This document shows positions 1 to 11,970 of a DNA stretch of 64,000 bases, piece by piece (position 1 is the first letter of the stretch; each line of letters begins with the position of its first letter). The notes under the pieces are model-generated. The model did no database searches. It had not been told where the DNA came from and saw only the letters and a list, made by a program, of their open reading frames with translations. Made by a program: the position numbers and the translations under genes. Source of the stretch: Lepus europaeus (taxonomy: Eukaryota > Chordata > Mammalia > Lagomorpha > Leporidae); the NCBI RefSeq assembly GCF_033115175.1, contig NC_084827.1, positions 176,267,401 through 176,331,400 of the forward strand, in the 5' to 3' direction.

Positions 1-324
1 GAGCCGGGCTTGAAGCAGGTGCCCAGCCCTGGCACGGAAGCCGCCCCCAGGTCGGCCAGCAGCTCCCAGGGCCCTGCGAGCTGCCCCTCCCGGCGTGACG
101 CCCAAGCTCAGGCTCGCACCCCCCACACCGAGAGCTGTAAATGTTTTCCCTGGGTAGGGGCCCTCAGAACCCCAGGCCAAGCCCTTCGGCCCTGGCTGTC
201 TTCCCAGTGGCAGGGCTGTTGGTGAGGTCCTGGATCTCTTAAGGAAAGATGTTCTCGCCCGCTCCCCACCACCCTAACCCGGAGTCCAGAGACCTTCACG
301 ACCCACCTCTCCTGTTGGCAATGT

Positions 325-398
325 AAGAGCCTGGGGTGAGTGATTTAACCTTCCGAGCCTCGGTTTTCTCATCTGTAAAATGGGCCTCCTTAACAGCA
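325..398 (+). repeat. MIR SINE fragment
   Basis: The segment around 340-385 matches the conserved MIR core and 3' part (TTAACCTT-CGAGCCTCGG, then TCATCTGTAAAATGGG). It is an ancient mammal-wide SINE, truncated on both sides. Confidence 0.75.
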
Positions 399-1540
399 TT
401 CTCCCGAGCCCCACCTTGCGCGTAGATTTCAGGGCTGAGGCCTTTCCTGCCTGAGGCTTTGGGCAGAGTTTAGACGCCAGCAGAGAGCTGTGTAGGACGT
501 GCTCACTAAACCCTGCTCCATGAGAGAATGAGGGGACCGGGGAGGCCCCGGAACACCCACCTGTGCCATCAGCAAGCAGCCGGCGTCAGGAAGGGCCTGG
601 CCAGATGTGAGGCCTTGTTTTGCAAGTGGTTTGTTTCTCGGGGACTCGAGTTTCTATTCCTGGTAGGGCGAGCCCTCGGCCTGGCCCCACGCCATGGCTG
701 AGCAAGACGGCTCCTCCTCCGCCATCAGGGAGGACTGGGCTGGCTCGCACCCCCCAGGGGCACCGGTGCCACTCAGCAGGGGTGGCGCACCTGCTCTCCT
801 CCCCCTGCTCCGCTGGCCCCAGGGCGGGGGTCTCTGCCCCTGCGGAGGGCAAGCCTGCGGCGGGGGTGGGTCCTCCTGTCCCCCACCAGGGCCCCCTTGC
901 TCAGTGGGCAGCCGCGCACGGGGCTCGGCAGGGCCAAGCCGCCTGCTGTCCTCATTAGCGGCGCGGCCTCACTCCAAGTGAATTAGTTAGTCCTCGGGGA
1001 GTGAGCGCAGAGGCCTGCAGGCTCCCGGCGCTGCCAGTGATTCATTCCCCACAACCTCACCCCGGCCGGAGGCCAGTGGAGTCCCTGCCCCCAGCCCACC
1101 GGCCTGGGCCACCTGCCCCGGCGTCCTGTGGGTCGGACTGCTGTCTGCTCTGGAGTGGCCACCTGCACCTGCAGGCCTGGGACCTGGGGCTGTGCCCGGC
1201 CTGCCCCGCCCCATCAGATCTGCCCCTGCTCCCTTAGCGCCCTGGCACCTGGATCGGGCCCGGCCCCCCCCCCCCCCCCGTGGTCGTCCCCCCTCCTGCT
1301 GTGTCTTCTTGCTGCCCCTCAGCTGCAGCTCTGGGATCCACTAACTGGCCTTGATGCAAAGCAGAGGGCTGGCCTGCAGAGCAGGCTCTGGCCGCCTGCC
1401 CAGGGCCTGGCCGCTGTCCGCCTGCGACGCAGAGGGGGCAGCACCTTGATCACTGCCACAGAAACCTCGAGCAGCCCCTCACCCCGCCCCGTGACCCCGC
1501 CTCATTCATTCACCCAACGGGAGGCAGGTGCTTGGCGCAT

Positions 1541-1612
1541 GTGTGGATGAATGAATGAATGAGCAGTGGGTGAATGAATGAATGAGTGGGTGAGGAACGG
1601 GTGAGTGAGCCG
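1541..1612. repeat. TGAA/TGAG simple repeat
   Basis: Imperfect tetranucleotide array of TGAA units passing into TGAG and GGTGAG units. Confidence 0.85.
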
Positions 1613-3036
1613 GGCCTTTGCCCCGCGCGGTCCCCGGTCCTCTGGGGCGTCCTGTCCCCGCTGACAGCCCACCTGCCACAGCCACAGAGAGCAAGGTGGC
1701 CGGAAGATCGGAATTCCCACCCCGGCCCCTTGCCTGGATGGGGTCTCTGAGCCACACGTCCTCAGGTTCCTCCGCCAGGACTCGTGCCCCTCCCCCAGGG
1801 CGGCGGCAGATCCCACCCCCAAGGCGGGTGTGCCCGGAGCGCTCCATCCCCACGTGTGTGCCACTCCGGTCCCTGACGTCCATTCTGCCACTGCGCTCGC
1901 GTGGCCTCGCCACAGGAAGCAGCATCTACCGGCCACTTGGTTCCTCCTCCTCCCGTGCCCACCTTTGCCCAAAGAGGCCGAGCCATGGCTCTGAGGCCAC
2001 CCGGAGCAGAGGAGACGCAGCTCACCACCCCCCCAGCCTGTGGGGCCTGCTGTGCCCCTGTCCCAGGCAGGGGAGCCGGGGCAGGCAGTGGCTCAGCAGG
2101 CGGGAACTGCGGGGACCTCCACAGCAGGAGACTTCCCGGGGACGTCCAGGTGTGGGTGCAGGTGGGTGCTCCCTCGGGTGCTCACCTGGGTGCAGGGTCT
2201 TGGGCTGTGGTGGGGTGACCTCAGCAGGGGGCTGTGGAGGGACCGCACCTGCCACAGTGGGAGTGGGACCAGGTTAGCGCCATAAACCCTTCCTGTTCTT
2301 GGGCTTGGATGACTCAGAAACTTCTAGAAAGAGACTTGGGCCCAATGAAATGCCCACGCTGGAACAAAGGGCAGGGCTCTGCAGAGGAAAGTAGGTGGTC
2401 AGGGAGGTGGGGACGCCTCGGGGGGCCTGGGCTTCTGGACCCTTGGAGAAGGGGGCGTGGAAGAACCAAAGAGGAGAGGCCCGGCATCCACCTGGACCCT
2501 CAGAGCCCACGGCTCTGCCTGGAGCAGCACTTCTCATCAAGTCCCTGCCTCAAGGATGCCTCCCCTGGGAAGCCCTCCAGAACTGCTCAGGCAGGCCCAC
2601 GCTGCTTAGACCCTCTGCACACTTAGATGGCCCCTGTGCCAGTGCCTGCCTCCTGCACTGGCAGTGCTCTGGGCAGGGAGTCATGTGTGTGCACACACAC
2701 ACGGGCGCACACTTACAATTTTGAAAAGTTAAAAATATAGAAAAGTACTCATACAAAGAGAAAATAAAGCTGACATCCTGGACCCAGCCTCGAGGTGGGA
2801 TCCCGCTGGGAGGGCCTCAGGTGTGTGCTCACGGGTGCACCGGCACACACTCACATCTGGCCACACGAGGAAACGCCCCTGGCAGGAGCTGGCCGCTGTG
2901 CTGTGGCCACTGTGCACCTGCTGTGCGCCTCTCTGCTGGCTGTCTCCGCTGTGCCAGGCCTGCTTCCCATCCAGGCCTCTGTCGGGCCAGGCAAGACAGG
3001 CTCTTTTTTATTGATTTTTAAAAAAGATTTAATTTA

Positions 3037-3367
3037 GGGGCTGGTGTTGTGTTGAGGTAGGTTGGGTCACTGCCTGCATTCCATGTGGGCGCTGGTTCCC
3101 GTCACAGCTGCTCTGCTTCTGATCCGGCTCCCTGCTAATGTACCTGGGAAAGCAGCAGAGGATGGCCCAAGTGCTTGGGCTCTGCACCCATGTGGGAGAC
3201 CTGGAAGAAACTCTGGGCTCTTGGCTTTGGCCTGGCCCAGCCCCGGCCATTGTAGCCATTTGGGGGGATGGAAGATATTCTCTCTCCTCTCTCTCTCTCC
3301 TCCCTCCCCCCCCACCGTGTGTGTGTAATTGTGCCTTTCAAATAAATAAAAATGAATCTTTAAAAAA
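3037..3367 (+). mobile_element. CSINE, A form, near full length
   Basis: Head GGGGCTGGTGTTGTG, then the 'AAGTGCTTGGGC' and 'GGGAGACCTGG' landmarks of the C repeat, ending in AAATAAATAAAAATGAATCTT plus A-rich tail. The tRNA-like head is diverged, so this is an old copy. Confidence 0.9.
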
Positions 3368-3477
3368 ACTATAAATTAAGAAAAAAAGGATCAATCCATC
3401 AATTCCCCTTCAATGTTTCTCAATAGGCTGCACTGTTGTTTGAGATTTAGAAAAAGAGAGACAGATTTTATTCCTCT

Positions 3478-3778
3478 GAAGAGCAGAGTAACATAGGGGA
3501 GTGGGGGCAGAGAATCTTCCATCCGCTTGTTCACTCCTCAAATGGCCACACAGCCAGGTGAGGCTAGGCTGAAGCCAGCAGCCTGTAACTCCATTTGGGA
3601 CTCCCACGTGGGTACAGGGGCCCAAGCTCTTGGGCCATCCTCTGCTACCTTCCCAGGCACATTAGCAGGGAGCTGGATAGGAGGTGGAGCAGCCCGGATT
3701 CAAAGAGGCGCTCCAGTGTGGGATGCCGGTATCACAGGCAGCAGCTTAACCAAGACTGTGCCTGCCTAGGCACAGCCC
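3478..3778 (-). mobile_element. CSINE, A form
   Basis: Reverse-complement copy: 'AATCTTCCATCCGCTTG' near 3510 through 'TGGGATGCCGGTATCACAGG' near 3720. The A-rich tail is degraded. Confidence 0.85.
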
Positions 3779-4794
3779 TTTAACCATGGGATTTGCACAA
3801 GTGAGCATGCATGGCCAGGGCCCTCAAAACTTGTTCCTGGGGTCTCAGGCTTGGTCCTCACCCAGCCTTTCCTGCTGGCCTCTCTGCCAGACTAGCTAGG
3901 GACCCTAGCAGCCAGACGCAGCAGGCAGCCCAGCTCCCGGGTGCATGACTGTGGGCGTGGTGGCCGTGCACACACACACACACACCAAGTCACATGGCCT
4001 CGAGAGGGTGGCCCTGGGAGTCTGCTTCCGGGGGAGTCTGGGGTGACTGCTCAGGGCCCCAGAGGCCAACATGTCCAGTGGCAGGGGGCCACCGAGTCCC
4101 AAGACCTCCTGAGACCTCCAGATGCCTGAATGGCCCCCGAGTGCAGACCCGCCAGCGCTGCCGTGGGTGTTTGGAAAGCAGCAGTCAGGGACTCTGCATG
4201 CCAAGGGCATCACCACCAAGTTAGAAATTGTGGGCAGCTTTGTCGTGGAGATGGACAAGGTTTCTGGAAAAGCCCAAATGTGCCCCGTTCTTTCTTACAG
4301 AGTGGTGCCGTGGGCTCTCACTGGCCCCAGCAGAGCTCCGGGTCTCTGTTCAACACAAATGCCCCCAGCCTCAGCATGGGGCCGCAGCGGGTGTGGGGGG
4401 TGGGGGGTGAGGGGGCCGCTGCATTCCACTGGGATATGCAAGCCCCTCAGGGCCCCAGGCCCGCCCTGGGGAGCTTGTTCTGTGGATAAGGGCTTGCCAG
4501 GCAGCCTGCCTTTGGGTCTCCAGGGTGCTGGCCTGCACCTAGCCCAGAATGCTCAAGTTGAGGGGCCCAGGGAAGGAGCAGTGGGGTCTGGGCTCCTCTC
4601 CTGCTTGCTCTGGGAACATGGCACCAGCTTCCTCAAGGCTGGGCTGATCCCCGGGCCAGGTGAGTCTGTGTGGAGGCGGAGGCCAAACCTGGACTGTTTG
4701 GGGTAGACGCCATGGCGGGGTGGGGGTGGGGGCGCAGCAGGCAGAGGGATGGTGGATTTGCCACCCATTCCTGACTAAATAATGCAGTGAACTT
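3779..4794. other. Intergenic, no recognised feature
   Basis: Unique-looking sequence with a short CA run at about 3970-3985 and a G-rich tract near 4392-4412. No gene supported. Confidence 0.5.
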
Positions 4795-5120
4795 AAAAAA
4801 AAATTGTTTATTTGTTTATTTATTTGAAAGGCAGAGTGACTAAGAGAAAGAGAGAGCTATCTTCTATTGGTTGGTTCACTCCCCAAATGGCCACAATGGC
4901 CAGGGCTGGGCCAGGCCGAAGCCAGGAGCCTGGAACTCCATCTAGGCCTCTCGCAGGGGTGCAGGGGTCCAAGCACTGGGACCATCTCTGCTGCTTTCCC
5001 AGGCCATCAGCAGGGAGCTGGATTGGAAGTGGAGCAGCCGGGACTAGAACCGGTGCTCTGACAGGGTATGTATCAGTATTGCAAGCGGCAGCCTGACCCG
5101 CCGTGCCACATGGAGTGGAC
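4795..5120 (-). mobile_element. CSINE, A form, near full length
   Basis: Tail complement (TTTATTTGTTTATTTATTTGAAAGG) at the left, body, then head complement near 5085-5115. Confidence 0.9.
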
Positions 5121-5704
5121 TTGACAGTCTCTTGGAAAGTACCCACCCCCGCGCCCCTCCCACCCTAGGATGGAGGGGAAGTGCAGGAAGGGAGAGAACC
5201 ACCAAGCTCTATAGGGGTGGGGGGTGCTGGGAAGGGCTGGGGGAGCACTGGCCCCCTGGAGCTCCTCTTCCCCACAGTGGGGCCGCCTCCCTGGGTTAGC
5301 GTGGGTTAAATGACAGAACCTGGGAGAAAGTGCTTCTGGAATAAAGGGCTCTGGTTTGGTTAATTAATCACCACTTTAATTAATTTAGGCCTCGGTTCTA
5401 AAATTTATAGAAATACTTAACAGGAAAAAAAATGACGACAAAGTTGGGCTAAGAAAGAAGGGGAGGAACCCCAGGGGAGCCGGGGTAGGGCCGGTTGCTG
5501 CTGTCAGCCTTGGGGTGCAGTGGAGCTGGGAGCTAATACCCAAGGGGGCTCTGAGCTCCCTGCTGCCCAGACAAATGCCTTCAGCTCCAAGACCTGGAGA
5601 GACCACAAAGCAAAAATGAGACAAGTTATTCAGGAGAAGCCCAGCTCTTCCCGGCACCTGAAGATCAAGAGATTTTTTAAAAAAACGTTTTTATTATTTA
5701 TTTA
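5121..5704. other. Intergenic, no recognised gene
   Basis: A short AT-rich patch lies at 5355-5420. I see no gene or clear repeat. Confidence 0.45.
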
Positions 5705-5805
5705 AATTGATATTGCTTTATTGGGTACAACATGATGTTTGGAATTCTGCATACATTCCCAGCTGGTTAACCAGTGCATTATACCAAAAGACTTCTGGCC
5801 TCCAT
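5705..5805. repeat. Possible L1 3' UTR-like fragment
   Basis: The motif of an AT-rich run followed by 'GGGTACAACATGATGTTT' and 'CATACATTCCC' resembles old mammalian L1 3' ends. A library search would be needed to confirm it. Confidence 0.35.
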
Positions 5806-5821
5806 CACACTTTATCTATTT

Positions 5822-5833
5822 TTACTTGTCTTA

Positions 5834-5879
<46 letters not shown>

Positions 5880-6119
5880 CAATCTGCTGTCCACTGTTTT
5901 ACTCCCAAAAAACTGCAACAGCCAGGGGTGGACCAGGCCAAAGCCAGGAGCCAGGAACTCCATCCTGGTCCTCCCCATGGCTGGCAGAGGTCCAAGGACT
6001 TGGGCCATGGTCTGCATGGGTCCCGGGGTGCAGAGCAGGAAGCTGGAAGGGAAGGAGGCGGGACTTGACCCACTGATATGGATGCCGGCATCCCACCTGC
6101 CGCGCCACAGCGCCTGCCG
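5822..6119 (-). mobile_element. CSINE, A form, with long GA microsatellite
   Basis: The copy's internal CT/GA tract has grown to about 20 GA units (about 5839-5877). The rest of the body to the head complement 'GCCGCGCCACAGCGCCTGCC' is recognisable. Confidence 0.9.
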
Positions 6120-6511
6120 GAGGTGAGAGGGCTTGCAGCGCCAAGCCCTGGAGGAGGCGGGTGAGGGGCGGTCCTCAGAGGAGGGGGCTGCCCTTGGTGT
6201 GCCATGGCTTCCTTTAAAAGGAGCATCGTGCAGGGCTGTACTTCCAGGTCCATAGCCCTAGAGCAAGGCCATCGGAAACACCAGCCTGGAAAAGGGTTCA
6301 GGGCAGAGGCTCCCATCTGTCTCCTGATGCCACGGGAGCACCTGGTGCTTAGCAGGCTTTCTGGTCGCCTTGGGTAACGCACAACTGCTCCACACCCTGC
6401 CCAGAGCCTGCACTTGGGGAGGGGGCTTCAGCGTGTGAAGGGCAAGTCTTCACCAGCGACAGAGGAGCCCCAGTGGTGTGAGGGACCAGGACCTGCCAGG
6501 GGTGGGGTAGC

Positions 6512-6822
6512 TTCTTTTTTTTTTTTTAAGATTTATTTATTTGAAAGGCAGCGTTAAAGAGAATCTTCCATCTGCTGGTTCAGTCCCCAAATGGCCGCGT
6601 CAACCCGGGCTGGGCCAGGCTGAAGCCAAGAGCCAGGAGCTTCTTCCAGGCCTCCCACCTGGGTGCAGGGGCCAAAGTACCTGGGCCTCTTTCCACTGCC
6701 TTCCTAGGTGCATTAGCAGGGAGCTGGATCTGAAGTGGGGCAGTGGGGACTCGAACCACCACCCATCCGGGATGCCACACCCCACGTGGCACTACCGGCT
6801 GTGCCACAGTGCCGGCCCCAGC
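6512..6822 (-). mobile_element. CSINE, A form, full length
   Basis: Poly-T, AAGATTTATTTATTTGAAAGG, body, and head complement 'CCACAGTGCCGGCCCC'. Confidence 0.92.
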
Positions 6823-7111
6823 CGTGGCTTACTTTTGACCCAGGCAGTCAAGGAAGCAGCAGCCGCAGTGCCAGGCTGCCTGGGTTCAAACCCAGCGCTG
6901 CTGCTTACCAGGAGAGTGCCATGAGGCGGGAGGGGAGATGGACAACGTCTCTGCTTAGAGTTGGCCTCGCTCACCCCTGGGCTCTCTCCCCAACTCTCAC
7001 CTAAGACCCCTTGCACCAGGAAGGACTCTTGCTGCCCTGGTCTCTGAGTTTTCAGGGCTGATGTCAGTGGCGGTGGGGGTGGGATGGGAGGCGGGGTGGA
7101 GTGTGGAGCAG

Positions 7112-7174
7112 CCAGGACCACGGGGCTCTATTCCTGAGCAGGGCCAGGACCACGGGCTCTATTCCTGAGCAGGG
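7112..7174. repeat. Two-copy tandem duplication, 31-32 bp unit
   Basis: Units 7112-7143 and 7144-7174 differ by one G in a run of four. Both begin CCAGGACCACGGG and end CCTGAGCAGGG. A partial third start (GGCCAGG) follows. Confidence 0.9.
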
Positions 7175-7379
7175 CCAGGCTTTGGGCCCAGCGTCTTCAC
7201 CTGGACACTTCTCACCGTTCCCCCTGCAGGCAGGTTCAGTCAGTGAAATAGGCTGGGGTCACCTCCATTCTCCTGTGGTACTGGGAACGCCCTGGGAAGG
7301 GGACTTAGTGCAATACTGGGAGCAACTGAGCAATCATTTCCTTTTTTAAGATAAAATTTAAATTCTTTATAAAAGATTT

Positions 7380-7534
7380 GCACCTGGCTCCTGCCATCGG
7401 ATCAGTGCGGTGCGCCAGCCACAGTGCGCCAGCCGCAGCGGCCATTGGAGGGTGAACCAACGGCAAAGGAAGACCTTTCTCTGTCTCTCTCTCACTGTCC
7501 ACTCTGCCTGTCAAAAAAAAAAAAAAAAAAAAAA
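7380..7534 (+). mobile_element. CSINE, B form, 5'-truncated
   Basis: Only the 3' half is present: 'CACCTGGCTCCTGCCATCGG', 'GGAGGGTGAACCAACGGC', CTCTGCCTGTC and a long A tail. 5' truncation is typical of L1-driven retroposition. Confidence 0.88.
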
Positions 7535-7545
7535 GAAAGAAAGAA

Positions 7546-7812
7546 AGAGATTTATGTTATGTATTTGAAAGGCAGAGAGAGAGAGAGAATCTTCCATTTG
7601 CTGGGCCAGGCTAAAGCCAGGACCAGGAGCTTCTTCCAGGTCTCCTATGTGGGTGCAGGGGCCCAGCACTTGGGCCATCTTCTGCTGCTTTCCAAGGCAC
7701 ATTAGCAGGGAGTGGGATCAGAACTGGAGCAGCCAGGTCTTGAACTGGTGTCCATATGGGATGCCGGCTTTGCAGGTGGCAGCTTTACCCACTGTGCCAC
7801 AACTCTGGCCCT
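7546..7812 (-). mobile_element. CSINE, A form, internally deleted
   Basis: It abuts the A tail of the preceding element. The section between 'CATTTGCTGG' and 'GCCAGGCTAAAGCC' is missing. Confidence 0.85.
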
Positions 7813-7817
7813 TAAAT

Positions 7818-8038
7818 GTTTACAATTTATTTGAAAGGCAGAGAGAGACCTCCGATCCGTTGGTTCGCTGCCCAAATGCCTGCAACAGCGGGGACTACTT
7901 GGGCCATCACCTGCTGCATCCTGTAACATCAGGAAGCTGGAATTGGGAGCGGAGCCGGCACTCGAACCCAGCACTCGGACATGGGATACAAGTGAACTGA
8001 GCCACATCTTAACCACTGCACCACACTGCCTCCAGCCC
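7818..8038 (-). mobile_element. CSINE, A form, internally deleted and diverged
   Basis: Tail complement near 7825, '..TCCGTTGGTTCGCTGCCCAAATG..', a deletion, then the head complement ending near 8035. Confidence 0.8.
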
Positions 8039-10049
8039 TCTTAATGGGGGCAACCTCCAGCATATGCCACAGGCCCCCAGAGGACACGGATTAATGTGGA
8101 GGTGTTTCACACTTTGCGGGCTCGCCGCCCTGCCTGGCCAAGGACTTGGTACCCCAGAGCTCCGCGGCCCTGAGCAGTCCAGGCCAGGGTGGACACAGCA
8201 GCTCTGCTGGGATCTGAGCCATACGCCTTCCGTTCAGCAAGCTGGGGATTCGGACACCCTGCCCACAGCTGAGGCAACACTGAGAGCATCCTAACAACAA
8301 GGCGGCACAGCCAAGAAGAGATCTGCTCGGGGCCGGCCGGTCAGGGGTCACAGCGCCAGGCCTGGCCCCGATGGCGCGCTGGCTCTGGAGAGCTGGCGGC
8401 AGCTGGGGAAAGCCCGGGGCGGCCCCTTCAGGTACAGGAGTGCCGGCTTTCCTCTCTGTGAGCCCCCTGGGCCCCCCGGGGATCCCTGATGAGCCTGAGA
8501 CATCTCCTCCGGGTACTAGAAGTGCTCGCCCGCCCGGATCCCTGCCCGGATCTGGAGACCAGTGGGTCTCTGGGAGCAGCCCTCCAGGCTGGGAGGCGAC
8601 TGAGCACGTGGGAGGTCCCGTTGCCGCCGGCTCTCTGTGATCTGCCTAAGCCCCTCAATCCTTCCGCTGTGCCATGTGCTGGCCAAATGCTCTGGGGTCC
8701 TTCCAGCTCCAGCCCCCTGGGCTCTGAGGGCAGAGCACGCAGCATCCGTTGCTGTATCCAGGCCGTGGGTTACAGATTCCTTCAGGGATGTCATTCTTGC
8801 CAGCACGAATAACGACCGGACCGCAGTGACCGCCAAACACGCCCTGGGTTGCCGCGGAGTCTGCTGGCTGCAGCCCGAGGCCCCTTCGTCCCGGGCAAGC
8901 TGGGATGGGGTCACCCTGTGTGTGTGTGCCCCTTTGCTAAGAGGGGACCAAGTCCTGGCGGGTTCTGTGACCCCAAACGGGAGTGGAAGGGGCCTGCCTG
9001 CCCGCGGTGGAGGGAGGTGGAAAAGATTGTCTCAGGTGAGCAGAGATTCCCTGGGCTGGGCCTGCCGGCCTGGTACTTCGCGGCGCGGGGGTGGGGGCAG
9101 GCGGCAGCGAGGGGCGGGTGTGGAGGTTTGCAGCCCAGTCGGCTCCTGGTCCCGCAGACACATCCAGCCCTTCCTCAGGTGTGCCGCTCTCCCAGGTAGC
9201 GCGCCCAGGTGCGTGCCAGCTCTCACGCTCCTCCCAGCAGCACCTTCCGCCCCTGAGAGGCTGGGCCCGCCCACTTGCAAATGGTAACCAGAGCTTAAGC
9301 CAAACTCCACGGAGCCTGAGCCGTGCCACGGGCGTGGACCTGTGGAGGGGTGGAGGGGACAGGGGTTCCCAGAGCCGCCAAAGCGGACGCAGGCACACTC
9401 ACCTCCCCCGGCTCCTCCCTGGGCTCCACAGGCCTTGGCAGCGGCTTGCAGGCCAGCTCTGAGTGTCCAGAGATGGTCCCCACCCACCCACTCCCTGCCA
9501 GACAGGAGCCTCCCGGGGTGGCCAGACCTGTGCGGGGACCAGGAGCCGGGCCTCTGGCCCAGCTCTCCAGGAGAACGGGCAGGCCCAGACGTGTGCAGAG
9601 AGGGCGGCCGTGGGGGGGGGGGGGGGGCGGGGGATGGTGGCTCTTACGCAATCCAGGCCGCCAGGCGCGCCAGGCGGGAGGGTTGAAAGGCCCCTGGCAG
9701 CTCGCAGGCCCTAACGCCTGGGCAAGGAAGCCGCAGCCTGAAACTCCTGGGCTCTGAAAGGGCGGGAAGGCGGGATCGGAGGCCGGGCCCACTCCAGCGG
9801 CCTCCTAGGCTCTCTCATTCCTGAGGCCCGTGGGGCTGCCAAGCGTGTTGGGCACCACGTCGTAGGATTCTGAAACCCAACGGCCGGCACCCTCCATTGC
9901 CACCGAGCGTGGGGAGAAGCTGAGGAAGACGTTGTTCCTTTGTCCAGAGCCCTGCAGACACGGAAGACCAGCCCACTCAGGTACAGATGGCCGCTGGACG
10001 AGCGAGTCCCCAGAGCACGCACGGACGCCTCCCCCCCCCAAAGTGCCAG
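8039..10049. other. GC-rich intergenic region, SINE-free
   Basis: Long open frames on both strands reflect high GC content, with no domain or splice pattern. Poly-G runs occur near 9610-9630. No gene is supported. Confidence 0.5.
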
Positions 10050-10175
10050 ACACTTTGCACATTTTCCGCACATTAACTCATTCGTGCCCACAGGAACCCC
10101 GCGAGGTGGGTACTGTCATGCCATGCCCAGTGTTACACAGCTCACCTGTGGCCCGGCTGGACGTCGAACCCAGGT
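10050..10175 (-). repeat. MIR-family SINE fragment
   Basis: Reads as a MIR complement: 'CATTAACTCATTCGTGCCCA', 'CCCGCGAGGTGGGTACTGTC', then ACACAGCTC and 'GAACCCAGG'. Confidence 0.7.
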
Positions 10176-10940
10176 GGTTGTAACCAGCATGGACAGTTTG
10201 GCCTGGTTTTCCAAGAATCAAGTAGATTTGTGAGCTAAGCAATTAGGAACACACCGGAGCAGGGGAGGAACAGGCCTAGGTTGGACATTCAGTGCCCACG
10301 GGGCAGGCAGATGAGACAAACGTGACCCGGGCTGGGCAGGGACAGGTCTGTGGGCCTGGTGGACGGTATGCAGGTAACCCAGAGGCGTCCCCGTGACGAT
10401 TCCCTGAAAGCAAAACTGGCCTGCAGGCCACCGGGGCCTCTCACCCAAGCCCAGCGCACAGACCTGGGCCAGGAAACGCAGCCCAGCAGGGCACCGCGGT
10501 TCAGAGGGGCAAGGCCACCGAAGCACCTGACCTGTGACACATGCACCCTGGGGAGCCGCGGCTGGACCTTTCCCAGCGTGGGGCTGGACGAAGAGCCCCT
10601 GCAGCAACAGAAGGGGGGGCCTAAGGACCCCACCAGGCAGGGGTGGGCCAGAGCCACTCCCCGGAGAGGAGGCCCAGGGAGCCCACTTCTGCCAGCCCCA
10701 GCTCTAGATCCTTGCTGTACCCCCTGCGTCTACTTTTTCAATTTGTGACAAGAAAGTGGACACCGTGTTAAGAGGTCGGAACGGGCAGAAGTGGGTTTCA
10801 GCTGGTTTTGACTCAGAAACATCAGTGGGGTCCACTCAAGCCCGTCGTGCCCCCCCCCCCCCACGGTGTAAGCACCGAAGGCTCCCTGCGGTGCCCGCGG
10901 AACTGGGTGGCCTTGGGCCTTGTGCACCGGGTGCTCGGGC
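10176..10940. other. Upstream flank of the CpG island, no gene seen
   Basis: GC-rich, with a C13-14 run near 10,850. Frames on either strand lack family features. Confidence 0.45.
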
Positions 10941-11731
10941 GAGGTCAGGCAAAGCAGCTCTCCGAGGGAAATTCACATTCACCCAGCCCCCACGACGGCC
11001 AGAACCCACAGGGCCGCGGGCGACGCCCCCCGTCCCGTCGGGGAGGAAGCCTCAGGGCCGACCTGTGCCTCCGGTCCTGCGGCCGGAACAATGCCCCGGC
11101 GAGGGACCGGAGCTTCGAGTTGGCGGCGCGGGCACAGACAGCCGCCGCGAGGGCGCCGAACAAAGAACGAGCTGGGCGCAGCCCTGGGCACCCCGGCCGC
11201 AGCGTCCCCGAGGAGAACCCCACCTCCCGCCCGGGGGCGCCGCGGGCCAGGGCGGGGGCTCGCCGGGGCCGGACGGGCGGGGTGGGGGGCACCTGCCCCT
11301 CCAGATCTCCGGGAGAGCCCCAGGGGCAGCAGCCAGATTGGCACAAGCGAGAGGCGCTGCGGCCCCGACGCGTGCGGGACAGGGGAGGAGGGGACCCAGC
11401 CCGGGGGCGCCCCGGCTGCGCGCCTGCTTCTGGCGCAGCCCAGGGGTGGGGGCTCGCGCTGGGGGTGGGACCAGCTCCCCGGGACCTAGAGGCGCACACA
11501 CGGGCGCCTCCGTCTCTCCTGTCGCCCTCGACTTCAAGCCCCGCTGAAATTTGGCACCCGTCCTCTCTCCACGATCCCAGGCTCCGGGTTTTCCTCACTC
11601 CCAGGTCAGCCGCCCCAGGAGACGGACGGCAGCGTCGGCCAATGGCAGGACGCAAAGCGTCAACTTTGTGTTCGCCCGCCACTCTCAGCCAGTGCGCGCC
11701 CGTTTCTCCGGAGTCCCGCCTACCGTGTCGG

Positions 11732-11745
11732 GCGCCCCCTTCTGG
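11732..11745 (-). promoter_or_regulatory. CTCF-like motif upstream of PTMA
   Basis: The complement reads CCAGAAGGGGGCGC, close to the CTCF core CCASYAGGGGGCGC. It lies about 1.2 kb upstream of the inferred transcription start. Binding is inferred only. Confidence 0.5.
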
Positions 11746-11757
11746 CAGCACAGGGAC

Positions 11758-11970
11758 GATCGCCATCTGTCGCCATCTTGTGTGTGGCACAGGTATTTTT
11801 CTGGACTACCTTCCCACCTATCCCAGTGTTCGCCTCCACACAGCAGACTTCTTAGCTCGACAGTCAGCTGCGGTGGCGACAAGCAGCGGGTGTCCTACGG
11901 CTTTCGGATCGTGTGCGTGGGTTGGATCGCCACGTCACGCCACGCTTGCCGAGCTCGACGCCATCTTGAG
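11758..11970. promoter_or_regulatory. Cluster of CGCCATC(TTG) motifs, YY1-like
   Basis: CGCCATCT (about 11,760), CGCCATCTTG (about 11,769) and CGCCATCTTG (about 11,960) are complements of the YY1 core AAGATGGCG. They sit in the CpG island before the main PTMA start. Whether they act on PTMA or on an upstream start is unknown. Confidence 0.45.

Larger units (their letters stand above)
1..3036. other. Intergenic GC-rich sequence, no supported gene
   Basis: Open frames here are short, overlap on both strands and show no recognisable domain or splice structure. Apart from a MIR fragment, a TGAA-type simple repeat near 1545, a poly-C run near 1266-1280 and a CA run near 2692, I see nothing nameable. 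Confidence 0.6.
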
